Shown here: positions 1-8,902 of the stretch, one piece after another
Layout of the letters: every line of letters begins with the position of its first letter
Numbering within the stretch: the first letter of the stretch is position 1
Origin: Tannerellaceae bacterium
GTDB lineage: Bacteria; Bacteroidota; Bacteroidia; Bacteroidales; Tannerellaceae
Assembly: GCA_021201295.1 (NCBI GenBank)
Contig: JAJQFE010000052.1
Location: forward strand, 1-64,000
DNA length: 64,000 bases
Direction: 5' to 3'
The notes under the pieces: generated by a model
What the model was told of the DNA's origin: nothing
The model's database searches: none
Seen by the model: only the letters and a program-made list of their open reading frames with translations
Translations under genes and position numbers: made by a program

Positions 1-220
1 GGCCACGACTGGGTGTAACCCGCAGTTATTGGCTAAGGCCGATCTGCGATTCACATTCAAGTCCTCCGGACTTACGATTCGTAACTTTGTCATTTTTAAA
101 ATTTAGTTTTTACACAGGCTCTCCGGAGGGGAAAGAAGAATTGGATATTCAAACACTTAACTGCATGGTAGATCTCCCGACCACGACTGATCTGGAGATC
201 CCCTTACATAGGTTTACCTT
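1..220. other. Intergenic region with small hairpins and a repeated motif
   Basis: No gene is supported here. The stretch holds three small inverted repeats: arms AAGTCC/GGACTT at 59-73, TTACG/CGTAA at 72-85, and GATCTCC/GGAGATC at 171-200. The last lies just past the stop codon of the GH3 gene and may act in its termination. Positions 31-51 share 19 of 21 bases with 5155-5175 (core TAAGGCCGATCT), so this looks like a copy of an intergenic repeat. Confidence 0.4.
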
Positions 221-2419
221 TTATTTTACTTGTATAGAGAGGCTGTTCTTAATCTCTTCCGCCGAGGTGGCTATATGGATAATAAATTCCCCGGGTTCTG
301 TTACGAACCGTTTTTGGGTTTCGTCATAGAAGCCTAACTCTGCAACCGGGATGGTGATCTCTACTGCTTCACTTTCTCCCGGGTTCAGGAATACTTTCCG
401 GAATCCTTTGAGCTCTTTGACCGGACGCAGGACAGAGGCGTCTACATCACTGACATAGATCTGGGCTACTTCCGCTCCCCGGTGGCTACCGGTATTGGAA
501 AGTGTAAACAGGACGTGGATACTATCCTCCTGGCCGTATTCCTTTTTATCTGTCATGAAATTGTCAAACAGGAAGTCCGTGTAGGATAAACCATGTCCGA
601 ACGGATATACTACCGGTTGGTTTTTAGTGTCGAACCACCGGTAGCCCACTAAAATATCTTCATCATAGTTCACTATCCCTTTTCGTCCCGGGAAGTTATT
701 ATAGGCATGTGCCGGGATCTGGTCCAATGAATAAGGAATGGTGAAAGGCATTTTACCGGAAGGATTGGCTACTCCGCTCAGAACATCCGCAAAGGCATGT
801 CCTGCTTCCATGCCATTGAACCAACCCCACAGGATCGCAGGCGCTACAATGGAAGTGGCTACCATGTCTACCGGAGAACCGGCAATCATAATGACTACCG
901 TATTGGGATTCACTTTGGAGATTTCCTGGATCAGTTTTACCTGTCCATAGGGTAGATCCATATAGAGTTTGTCAAAAGATTCCGTATCGTAGTCATGGTT
1001 TAACCCACAAAAGATCAACGCAACATCTGAGTTTCTCGCTACTTCAATTGCTTCGTCCAGCAGCTGTTCATTGATTCCGCCTCCATCTGTAAAGTAACCG
1101 GCACTCTGTCCGTTATTCGCTCCTTCAATAAAAGTAGAGGTCTTTTCGTAACCCTGGGCAAAATTCACCTGCACCTTATCTCCCCATCTGTTCCGGATTC
1201 CTTCCAGTGGGGTGATCTCATAGAGTGCCTTAATTTCCGAGCTCAGTCCTCCGTCGGAATGTTTACGGGTTGCATTATCCCCGATCACTGCTACCGAATT
1301 TATTTTATTCAGATCCAGTGGCAGCAGGCTGTTTTCATTTTTCAACAGCACCACCGCTTCAATGGCGGATTGATAGGCTTCCTGTTGGTGCTCCGGTGTA
1401 TTGATACTACCCTGGTTAAATCGTTTTTTAGGATCCAATACGTTGGTGCGGATCATGACCCGGAGGACATTCGCCACTTTCTCGTCTACCAGGCTTTCCG
1501 GGATTTCTCCTCTTTCTACTGCTTCGATCAGTGGGTTGGCAAAATACCAGTCATCATAATTGGGTATATCCGTTCCCATTTCCAGGTCTAATCCGGCGAA
1601 TGCTGATTTGACGGTGCTATGGGCCGCATTCCAGTCTGTCAGGTAGACTCCGTCAAAGCCATATTCCCCTTTCAGGATATCACGGACCAGGTAGGTATTT
1701 TCCGCACACCATTCGCCCCGGAATTTGTTATAGGCTGCCATGACCGTTAGGGCTCCGCTTTCTTCCACGGCTGCTTTGAATGCGGGCAGATAAATTTCCC
1801 TTAGGGCACGTTCCGAGGCATATACATCGATGGTAGTACGTTCTGTTTCCTGGTTGTTTAATGCATAGTGTTTCACACTGGCAGCCACGTCTCTGGACTG
1901 CAATCCCTGGATATACGGGACCGCCAGCCGGGCAGAAAGGAACGGGTCTTCACTCATGTATTCGAAGTTCCGTCCGTTTAACGGGCTACGGATAATATTC
2001 ACTCCGGGTCCTAACAGGACATCTTTCTCTCTGGCACGGGCTTCTTCTCCCAGGACTTCTCCCCTGCGATATGCCAGTTCCGGGTTCCACGCTGCCGCAA
2101 AGGCGGTTCCGGTAGGGAAATAGGTGGCGGAGTCGTTGGTCCACCCGGCATAGGCCCAATCGTGGCGGTTGATCTCAGCCCGTACTCCGTGAGGCCCGTC
2201 GGAAAGGCTCCATTCCGGAATGCCGAGGCGGGGAACACCGGAGACATAAAATTTGGAATTTCCATGCAGCATACCCACTTTTTCTTTCAGGGTCATGCGT
2301 TTGATTAAATTTTCAATACGTTTTTCCACTTTCGGATCTTTTTCATAAAAGTTCTGTGCATATAAACCGTTACCTGTGAACACAAGTAAAACCAGTAGAC
2401 AGCCCACCCATTTTTTCAT
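221..2419 (-). CDS. GH3 family beta-glucosidase, exported
   Basis: This is a glycoside hydrolase family 3 enzyme of 732 residues, expected to release terminal beta-linked glucose (or xylose) from oligosaccharides in the periplasm or at the cell surface. An N-terminal signal peptide ends near GLYAQ. The GH3 N-terminal domain carries the conserved KHYALNNQE motif near residue 183 and the nucleophile motif YLTDW with Asp near 262. The (alpha/beta)6 domain follows, and a fibronectin type III-like domain lies at about 640-720. I chose the ATG at 2419 over an upstream TTG because the signal peptide starts MKKW. A TATCTTTG promoter element lies at 2469-2476. The gene points the same way as the DUF1080 and Gfo/Idh pseudogenes upstream, which suggests a glucoside-use cluster. 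The reading frame is intact. The exact substrate cannot be told from sequence. Confidence 0.93.
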   Translation of the reverse strand: MKKWVGCLLVLLVFTGNGLYAQNFYEKDPKVEKRIENLIKRMTLKEKVGMLHGNSKFYVSGVPRLGIPEWSLSDGPHGVRAEINRHDWAYAGWTNDSATYFPTGTAFAAAWNPELAYRRGEVLGEEARAREKDVLLGPGVNIIRSPLNGRNFEYMSEDPFLSARLAVPYIQGLQSRDVAASVKHYALNNQETERTTIDVYASERALREIYLPAFKAAVEESGALTVMAAYNKFRGEWCAENTYLVRDILKGEYGFDGVYLTDWNAAHSTVKSAFAGLDLEMGTDIPNYDDWYFANPLIEAVERGEIPESLVDEKVANVLRVMIRTNVLDPKKRFNQGSINTPEHQQEAYQSAIEAVVLLKNENSLLPLDLNKINSVAVIGDNATRKHSDGGLSSEIKALYEITPLEGIRNRWGDKVQVNFAQGYEKTSTFIEGANNGQSAGYFTDGGGINEQLLDEAIEVARNSDVALIFCGLNHDYDTESFDKLYMDLPYGQVKLIQEISKVNPNTVVIMIAGSPVDMVATSIVAPAILWGWFNGMEAGHAFADVLSGVANPSGKMPFTIPYSLDQIPAHAYNNFPGRKGIVNYDEDILVGYRWFDTKNQPVVYPFGHGLSYTDFLFDNFMTDKKEYGQEDSIHVLFTLSNTGSHRGAEVAQIYVSDVDASVLRPVKELKGFRKVFLNPGESEAVEITIPVAELGFYDETQKRFVTEPGEFIIHIATSAEEIKNSLSIQVK

Positions 2420-2468
2420 ATACAATTAATTTAGAAAGGTATGTAATAATGATTGTTTACTCTTATAA

Positions 2469-2476
2469 CAAAGATA
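2469..2476 (-). promoter_or_regulatory. Bacteroidales-type -7 element for the GH3 gene
   Basis: TATCTTTG on the minus strand fits the TAnnTTTG -7 element known for Bacteroidetes and lies 50 bases upstream of the GH3 start codon. I see no clear TTTG -33 partner at the usual spacing. Confidence 0.5.
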
Positions 2477-2585
2477 GGGGGCCGCCAGTTATTCCTCCGG
2501 GGGATTTGTTACCGTCAAAGGGGAAGATCGTTAAGGCCGGGGACAAAATGTAATCAATCAGGGGCTGGTTTGTATAACGGAAGAG

Positions 2586-2689
2586 ATGGACACACAGATG
2601 ACGCAGATCAGAGAGGATGACCACAGAGTTTTTATATATTAAATAAAATCTGCATCCATCTCTCTGATCTGCGTCATCTGTGTGTCCAT
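2586..2689. repeat. Long perfect inverted repeat (30-bp arms, 44-bp loop)
   Basis: Positions 2586-2615 and 2660-2689 are perfect reverse complements over 30 bases (arms begin ATGGACACACAGATGACGCA). The loop of 44 bases is AT-rich. It lies between the GH3 gene and the end of the DUF1080 pseudogene, both on the minus strand, so it would form a strong hairpin in any transcript crossing the gap. It may serve as a terminator or mRNA-stabilising hairpin, or be a mobile intergenic repeat. Confidence 0.85.
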
Positions 2690-2709
2690 ACTAACGGACT
2701 ACTCTGTCG

Positions 2710-3495
2710 TTAATCTAATTCTTTGATCTTAATGTTTTTGAACCAGACTTCATCTCCATGATCCTGCAGGAGAATATGTCCTTCGGACAGATTTCCGAAG
2801 TTGGGCCAGTCACGATATTTACTGTAAGCTACCAGTGCATTGAACATCTGGGTGTTGCGTTCGTATTCCACGATCTTTACCCCGTTCAGCTAGTGTTCTA
2901 CATGGTTGCCGTTGACGATCACCATGGCCGTATTGAAATCGTCAAAACTGAAATTGAAAGTACCGCTCCGGTCGGATGGGATCAGGTCATATAAAGAACC
3001 TAATGTGCGGTTTCCGTTCACTCCTAATTTCGCATCCGGATGGTTGTCGTCATCTAAGATCTGGAATTCACAGCCAATGGCTGATCCGTCTCCTTTGTTC
3101 AGTTCCGGATCAACGAAATATTTAATACCGCTGTTGGCTCCCTGGGTTATTTTGAAGTCGGCTTTCAAGACAAAGTTTTTGTATTTCCGGGTGGTGATAA
3201 TATCTCCTCCGTTGGTGGATTCTCCTTCGTCACTTTTCAATACTTTCAGGATCCCGTTTTCAATCTTCCATCCTTCGGAAGGAAAGGTATGGATTTTAGC
3301 CCCTCGCCAGCCTTCGGTGGTTTGCCCATCCCATAACAGTTTCCATCCCTCCCGGATCTCTCCTTCGGATAACTGGTTCGGGGTTTCTGTCCGGGTGGGC
3401 TGTTCATGTCCGGGATTCCTTTTAACGGGTTGTCCGGCAAATAGTCCTCCTGTGTAACACAGGATACATGCGGTCAGTAATAATTTTTTATACAT
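2710..3495 (-). pseudogene. DUF1080 (3-keto-disaccharide hydrolase) protein with in-frame TAG
   Basis: The product resembles the DUF1080/3-keto-disaccharide hydrolase family (PF06439), exported concanavalin-like proteins acting on 3-keto-glycosides. Codons 1-201 are open, starting with a signal peptide ([20 protein letters not shown]). A TAG at 2890-2892 then interrupts the frame. Translation beyond it continues in the same frame ([14 protein letters not shown]... to ...[11 protein letters not shown]) to a TAA at 2710-2712, giving a family-length 261-codon gene. The flanking text NHVEH*LNG matches a motif where Trp is usual, so TGG to TAG is the likely change. The 5' part alone would lack the last strands of the sandwich fold. 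The gene lies 35 bases downstream of the similarly broken Gfo/Idh gene. A sequencing error is possible, but the paired lesions argue for decay. Confidence 0.85.
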
Positions 3496-3530
3496 ATGCT
3501 TTTTCGTTTCTTCCCTGATGCCTGTGGCAT

Positions 3531-4958
3531 TTAGATTTTATAATATTCTTCCCATCCTTTGCGCGGAGGTATGCCGGTCAGCATAGCATTGGCAAACGGA
3601 TTATTGGTTACCTCTTTGGTGTTCCTGTCAAACAGGATCGGTGTGTTAAGACGTTGGGCCATCACTCCTAAACAGAATACCTGGCTCAGTGGGCCGGCAA
3701 TTTCAAACGGTGAATGAGCTTTCTCATCTCCACGACAGGCTAACAGGAAGTTGGCATAGTGGTTGGAGGTACTTTCCGGTACTTCCGGGAGTCTGGGTTC
3801 CATCTCTTTTGCGAGCTCTTCCGGGATGATAGATAAGGTGCTGCCGTGGCTGCCTCCTTTAAATATCAGGTCTTTACTGTAGATGATCTTTCCCGGGTTG
3901 AGCCGGGTGGGTTGTAGCTTACCTCCTGCCACGGTAGGGATGTTCGGATCTATATCTGAGGTTCCGTATCCGGCGGGAACCGGTGGCACATTATCCACTC
4001 CGTCATACCAGGTAATATCTACGGCCGGCATATCTCCTCTGCGGGGGAAACGGAATAACAGGGTGGAGGACATGGGGAAGAAATAGTCATTGTGCCCTTC
4101 CAGTTTGAGTGGGGTCACTTCGTAGGGAAGACCCAGGTCCAGGAATTCATGGACCGTATCCAGAATGTGTGCTCCCCAGTCTCCTAAGGCACCCATACCG
4201 AAATCGTACCAGCAGCACCAGTTCCCGTGATGATATCTTTCGTGGTAATCGTGATGGTGGGTAGCCATCAGCCAGGTGTCCCAGTTCATGCCGGGAGGGA
4301 TAGGCTGTCCTTCCGTGAATTTACGGATGTTTGTATCCCATCCATGTCATCTGCGGGAAGAGTTCATATGGGCGGTTACTTCGGTGACATCTTTGATGAT
4401 CCCTGCTTCCTGCCAGGCTTTGAACTGGAAATAGTTGGCTTCGGAATGTCCCTGGTTTCCCATCTGGGTCACTACGTTTGTATGTTTTTTAGCGGCCTGG
4501 ATCATTAATTCCCCTTCCAGGAAGGTGCGGCACATCGGTTTTTCCACATATACGTGTTTGCCTAAGGCCATGGCCATCATACAAACCGGGAAATGGGCGT
4601 GGTCGGGAACTCCTACGGTGACAGCCTCGATCTCGTTACCCATTTGATCGAACATCTGCCGGAAGTCCCGGAACTGTTTGGCTTTGGAAAATTTACCCAT
4701 AATCTCCAGGGTATGTTCTGCTCCCATATCTACGTCGCAGAGTGCGACAATATTGGCTAAGCCGGTTTTCTCAAATTCCCGGATTATTTCTCCTCCCCGG
4801 AATCCGATGCCGATACAGGCCAGGTTGATTTTACGGTTGGCACCCGCTACTCTTTGGTAGCTTTCGGCGCTCAGGGCGGTTGCGGAACCCCATTGGCTGA
4901 CAGCTAATCCTGCCGTCATCAGGCTTCCTTGTTTAAGGAAATTTCTACGTATTACCAT
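3531..4958 (-). pseudogene. Gfo/Idh/MocA family oxidoreductase with in-frame TGA
   Basis: This was a 475-codon NAD(P)-dependent Gfo/Idh/MocA oxidoreductase, probably acting on a sugar or glycoside. The N-terminus has a twin-arginine signal (RRNFLKQGSLMTAG), followed by a Rossmann fold (ACIGIGFRGGEI, residues about 47-58) and the catalytic-lysine motif VYVEKPM. A TGA at 4347-4349 stops the frame after ...HMNSSRR. The same frame then runs on as HGWDTNIRKFTEGQPIPPG and through the C-terminal domain to a TAA at 3531-3533. Trp (TGG) is the natural residue at the break, so a G-to-A change is likely. A restart at the ATG near 4289 would lack the whole cofactor domain. With the neighbouring DUF1080 gene this forms a 3-keto-glycoside pair in which both members are broken. 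Confidence 0.87.
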
Positions 4959-5353
4959 ATTTTTCGTTTTTCATGTTATTAGATATCTTTTGTTGTGTTT
5001 CAGGATGGTTGTTCTATATCAATCCAGGTTTAATCTTTGTGTTTTTCCCTTTCAAAGGTAAAGAATTTGAGATAATCCGGCTGCATTTTTCCTGATAAGT
5101 TTCTGATAAATTTAATTTCCTGTTTAATTGGGGTTATCCGGACCTGCCGGATTTGGTTAAGGCCGATCTCCGATTGTCATCCGGCAGCACCGGATTTGAC
5201 ATATTCCTGTCCGGATAATCCCCGGTTTTTCCGGATAAAATCTCTTTAGGATAATCCTGTATTTATTAACTAAATAATCGTGGTTTCTTTCCTGTACAAA
5301 CAGCCTGTGTAACAAATTATTTAGTAAATTTGCAGATCAAATGAAAATTACCA
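4959..5353. other. Intergenic region with an inverted repeat and a repeated motif
   Basis: No gene is visible in this 395-base gap between divergent genes. Positions 5130-5143 and 5209-5223 form a near-perfect inverted repeat (GGGGTTATCCGGAC against GTCCGGATAATCCCC). Inside it, 5155-5175 repeats the element at 31-51. Several further TCCGGAT words lie between. The right end carries the promoter of the 5354 gene. Confidence 0.5.
5325..5332 (+). promoter_or_regulatory. -7 element for the GNAT-like gene
   Basis: TAAATTTG matches TAnnTTTG and sits 21 bases before the ATG at 5354, leaving a short leader. Confidence 0.55.
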
Positions 5354-6487
5354 ATGGATATCGTTGTAAAAGAGGTTACTGATAAAAAGAAGCTGAAGAA
5401 GTTCGTTAAGTTTAATATCGATTTATATAAAGACAATCCTTATCATATTCCTGGTCTGATAGAAGAAGAAATGGTTACGCTGGATCCTAAAAAGAATCCG
5501 GCATTTGAAGTCTGCGATGCTGTCCTGTTCCTGGCTTACAGGAGGAAGGAGATCGTAGGAAGGATTGCCGGGATCATCAATCATCCCAGTAATGAAGCCT
5601 GGGGCCAGAAGCATGCCCGTTTCGGATTTGTTGATTTTATAGATGACGAGCAGGTGGTGGATGCTTTGTTTGCTGCGGTGGAAAAGTGGGCGAAGGGATA
5701 TGGCATGAAAGTTTTACACGGGCCATTGGGTTTTACGGACCTGGATCATGAAGGGATGCTGGTTGAAGGATTTGACCAGTTGGGGACTATGGCTACTATT
5801 TATAATTATCCCTATTATCCGCAGCATATGGAACGGATGGGATATGTGAAGGACCAGGACTGGCATGAGTTTAAGATCTATATTCCGGAGGGTATTCCTA
5901 AAAAGCATCAGCGGGTAGGGGAGATCGTGAAGAAAAAATATGGATTGAAGGTGCTGAAGTTTACATCCAGAAAAGAGATCTGGTCGTATGCCCAGCGTAT
6001 ATTTGAAACCATGAATGTGGCTTTTGCTCCGTTGTATGGGTTTGCTCCGCTTACCCAGAAACAGATCGACTATTATGTCAACCAATATATTCCTATGATC
6101 CGTCTGGATATGGTAACGGTGATCATTCGGGAAGAGGATGATGCAGTGGTAGGTTTCGGGATTTCTCTCCCGAGTTTTTCCAGGGCCCTGAAAAAAGTAA
6201 AAGGCCGTCTGTTTCCTTTCGGGTTTATTCATTTACTGAAAGCCCTGAAAGCTAAACCGAAAGTGGTGGATCTTTATTTAATGGGGGTATTGCCGGAATA
6301 CCAGAATAAAGGAGTGAATGCACTTTTATTTAATGACCTGATCCCTGTTTACAGAAATCTGGGTGTGGTGTATGCGGAAAGTAATCCGGAACTGGAGGTA
6401 AACAGTGCGGTACAGGCTCAGTGGAATTATTTCGAAAGGGGGCATCATAAAACGAGAAGAGCTTTCTCTAAACGGATTGACAACTGA
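5354..6487 (+). CDS. GNAT-like N-acetyltransferase fold protein (YghO-like)
   Basis: This 377-residue soluble protein belongs to a family common in Bacteroidales that is annotated as hypothetical or GNAT-fold. The N-terminal half (about 1-160) contains VGRIAGIIN and HGPLGFTDLDHEGMLV, the latter typical of YghO-like proteins. The C-terminal half (about 210-377) resembles an acyltransferase core, with DLYLMGVLPEYQNKGVNALL as the likely acyl-CoA-binding turn (compare the GNAT motif Q/RxxGxG/A). No signal peptide or membrane segment is seen. The start is the ATG 21 bases after a TAAATTTG promoter. It precedes parE by 95 bases but is probably not functionally linked. The substrate is unknown. Confidence 0.75.
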   Translation: MDIVVKEVTDKKKLKKFVKFNIDLYKDNPYHIPGLIEEEMVTLDPKKNPAFEVCDAVLFLAYRRKEIVGRIAGIINHPSNEAWGQKHARFGFVDFIDDEQVVDALFAAVEKWAKGYGMKVLHGPLGFTDLDHEGMLVEGFDQLGTMATIYNYPYYPQHMERMGYVKDQDWHEFKIYIPEGIPKKHQRVGEIVKKKYGLKVLKFTSRKEIWSYAQRIFETMNVAFAPLYGFAPLTQKQIDYYVNQYIPMIRLDMVTVIIREEDDAVVGFGISLPSFSRALKKVKGRLFPFGFIHLLKALKAKPKVVDLYLMGVLPEYQNKGVNALLFNDLIPVYRNLGVVYAESNPELEVNSAVQAQWNYFERGHHKTRRAFSKRIDN

Positions 6488-6568
6488 CAATGGATTGTTG
6501 GCTGTCCGGTATGTAAAATAAATATTATCAATCACTAATAGAACGGATAATTGTCCATTGTCAATTAT
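6486..6568. repeat. Intergenic inverted repeat with TTGACAATGGA-type words
   Basis: CTGACAATGGA at 6486-6496 is nearly complementary to TCCATTGTCAA at about 6557-6567. The words TTGACAA/TTGTCAA recur in the efp-radC gap (32161-32191). This looks like a hairpin repeat in a terminator position after the GNAT-like gene. Confidence 0.4.
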
Positions 6569-6582
6569 CCCTTATCAATTAT

Positions 6583-8430
6583 ATGAATATGCAAGGACCT
6601 ACAGCGTATAATGATGAAGATATAAAAACGCTTGAATGGATGGAGCACATCCGCCGGCGCCCGGGTATGTATATCGGGAAACTGGGGGATGGCACGTATG
6701 CGGATGACGGTATATATGTGTTGCTGAAAGAGGTACTGGATAACTCCATCGATGAATATATGATGGGGTATGGTAAAACGATTGAAGTGACGGTGGAAGA
6801 GGGAATGGTTACGGTACGGGATTACGGCCGTGGGGTTCCTTTGGGTAAAGTGGTGGACGTTTCCAGTAAAATGAATACGGGAGCGAAATATGACAGTAAG
6901 GCTTTCAAGAAATCTGTTGGTCTGAATGGAGTCGGTATTAAGGCGGTCAATGCGTTGAGCAGTTACTTCCTGATCCGTAGTTGCCGTGACGGAGAATGTA
7001 AGCAGGTGGAGTATAGCCGGGCGGTCATCACGGAAGAGAGTAAAATCAAAAAGACAGATGAGGCGAATGGTACGTTGATCTATTTTATCCCGGATAAAGA
7101 GATTTTTAAGGAGTGTCAGTATAAGGATGAATTTATTGAGAATCTCCTTAAAAACTATGTGTTTCTTAACTCAGGGCTGACGATCCTGTATAATGGGAAA
7201 AAGTTTTATTCCCGTCACGGGTTAGTGGATCTGTTGAATGAGAATATGACCACCGATCCTCTGTATCCGATCATTCATTTACAGGGTGAGGATATTGAAG
7301 TGGTGATCACGCATAGTAACCAGTACGGGGAGGAATATTACTCCTTTGTGAACGGCCAGCATACGACGCAGGGAGGAACCCATCTTTCTGCGTTCCGGGA
7401 GACGTTAGGTCGGGTGATCAAGGAGTACTATGGTAAGAATTTCGAATATTCGGATATCCGTGCGGGGATTGTGGCTGCCATCAGTATCAAGGTGGAAGAA
7501 CCTGTCTTTGAGAGCCAGACAAAAACCAAGCTGGGATCTAAAGATATGGGGCCGGGAGGACCTACGGTGGGCAAGTTCATTGGTGATTTTATTAAGAAGG
7601 AGTTGGATAACTACCTCCATAAACATACGGACACTTCGGATGCGATGCTGCGTAAGATCCTGGAATCGGAAAAGGAGCGGAAAGCGATTGCCGGTGTGAC
7701 TAAGCTGGCCCGTGAAAGAGCTAAAAAAGCGAATCTGCATAATAAAAAGCTGCGGGATTGCCGGATTCATCTCAATGATGCGAAAGGTAGCCAGAAGGAG
7801 GATAGTTGTATTTTCATTACAGAGGGGGATTCTGCAAGTGGTTCCATTACCAAAAGCCGTGATCCGAATCTGCAGGCTGTGTTCAGTTTGCGTGGAAAGC
7901 CGCTGAACAGTTATGGGCTGACTAAAAAGATTGTCTATGAGAATGAAGAGTTTAACCTGTTGCAGGCTGCGCTTAATATTGAAGATGGCCTGGAAGGGTT
8001 GCGTTATAATAAAGTGATCATTGCTACGGATGCGGATGTGGATGGGATGCATATCCGTTTATTGCTGATCACGTTCTTCCTTCAGTTTTTCCCGGACCTG
8101 ATCAAAGGAAATCATGTCTATATTTTGCAGACTCCTTTGTTCCGGGTAAGGAATAAACAGCAAACCTGGTACTGTTACTCGGAAGAGGAACGCTTGGCTG
8201 CCATGCAGGCGGCCGGAAAAAATCCAGAAATTACCCGCTTTAAAGGATTGGGTGAGATCTCTCCGAATGAGTTCAAGAACTTTATCGGGAAGGATATGCG
8301 CTTAGACCGGGTAAAAATGAAAAAGGAGGATCTGGTGAAGGATATGCTGGAATTCTATATGGGTAAGAATACGATGGAACGCCAGTCCTTTATTATTGAA
8401 AACTTAGTTATTGAAGAAGAGATCGCATGA
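6583..8430 (+). CDS. parE: DNA topoisomerase IV subunit B (type IIA topoisomerase ATPase subunit)
   Basis: This 615-residue subunit powers type IIA topoisomerase; with subunit A it decatenates or relaxes DNA. The GHKL ATPase region shows [25 protein letters not shown], the G1 box DYGRGVP and [14 protein letters not shown]. The transducer domain follows, then the TOPRIM domain with [10 protein letters not shown] (about 410) and [11 protein letters not shown] (about 485), and the C-terminal [13 protein letters not shown]. The length, and the absence of the extra TOPRIM insert of large GyrB proteins, favour ParE over GyrB, though paralogue assignment by eye is not certain. The stop codon overlaps the coaD start by four bases (ATGA), so the two are translationally coupled. 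The frame is intact. Confidence 0.9.
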   Translation: MNMQGPTAYNDEDIKTLEWMEHIRRRPGMYIGKLGDGTYADDGIYVLLKEVLDNSIDEYMMGYGKTIEVTVEEGMVTVRDYGRGVPLGKVVDVSSKMNTGAKYDSKAFKKSVGLNGVGIKAVNALSSYFLIRSCRDGECKQVEYSRAVITEESKIKKTDEANGTLIYFIPDKEIFKECQYKDEFIENLLKNYVFLNSGLTILYNGKKFYSRHGLVDLLNENMTTDPLYPIIHLQGEDIEVVITHSNQYGEEYYSFVNGQHTTQGGTHLSAFRETLGRVIKEYYGKNFEYSDIRAGIVAAISIKVEEPVFESQTKTKLGSKDMGPGGPTVGKFIGDFIKKELDNYLHKHTDTSDAMLRKILESEKERKAIAGVTKLARERAKKANLHNKKLRDCRIHLNDAKGSQKEDSCIFITEGDSASGSITKSRDPNLQAVFSLRGKPLNSYGLTKKIVYENEEFNLLQAALNIEDGLEGLRYNKVIIATDADVDGMHIRLLLITFFLQFFPDLIKGNHVYILQTPLFRVRNKQQTWYCYSEEERLAAMQAAGKNPEITRFKGLGEISPNEFKNFIGKDMRLDRVKMKKEDLVKDMLEFYMGKNTMERQSFIIENLVIEEEIA

Positions 8431-8885
8431 AAAGAACCGCTTTGTTTCCCGGCACTTTTGATCCGTTCACGATCGGCCACCAGTCGTTGGTGGCCCGTGG
8501 ACTGGAATTGGTAGATGAAATTATTATTGCTATCGGAGTCAATGATGAAAAGTCTACCTATTTTTCCATAGACAAGAGGCTGAACCATATTAAGCAACTA
8601 TATAAGACTAACCCAAGAGTACGGGTGAAGACCTATAACACCCTGACTGTAGATTTTGCCCGTGAGATGAACACCCGGTTTATCTTGCGGGGAATTCGTA
8701 CGGTAAATGACTTTGAATATGAAAAGACAATAGCAGATGTTAGCCGAAAGTTAGCCGGTATTGAAACTTTTATTCTTTTCACTGAACCCGAACACACTCA
8801 TATTAGTTCAAGTATAGTGCGTGAATTATTGCGTTACGGAAAGGATGTTTCTCAGTTCGTTCCGAAAGAAATTGAGTTGTATTGA
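8427..8885 (+). CDS. coaD: Pantetheine-phosphate adenylyltransferase
   Basis: CoaD transfers AMP from ATP to 4'-phosphopantetheine, the penultimate step of coenzyme A synthesis in the cytosol. At 152 residues it has the usual length. The nucleotidyltransferase motif [11 protein letters not shown] lies at residues 8-18 (T/HxGH class). [12 protein letters not shown] and the C-terminal [10 protein letters not shown] motif near residue 130 match the family. Its ATG overlaps the parE stop (ATGA), and the S41 protease gene follows after 17 bases, so the three genes form an operon. Confidence 0.96.
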   Translation: MKRTALFPGTFDPFTIGHQSLVARGLELVDEIIIAIGVNDEKSTYFSIDKRLNHIKQLYKTNPRVRVKTYNTLTVDFAREMNTRFILRGIRTVNDFEYEKTIADVSRKLAGIETFILFTEPEHTHISSSIVRELLRYGKDVSQFVPKEIELY

Positions 8886-8902
8886 TGGAATAATAAAAAA
8901 TA

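Noticed and set aside
87-329. 80-residue plus-strand ORF at the left edge
   Set aside because: It overlaps the end of the GH3 gene on the other strand and has no coding character.
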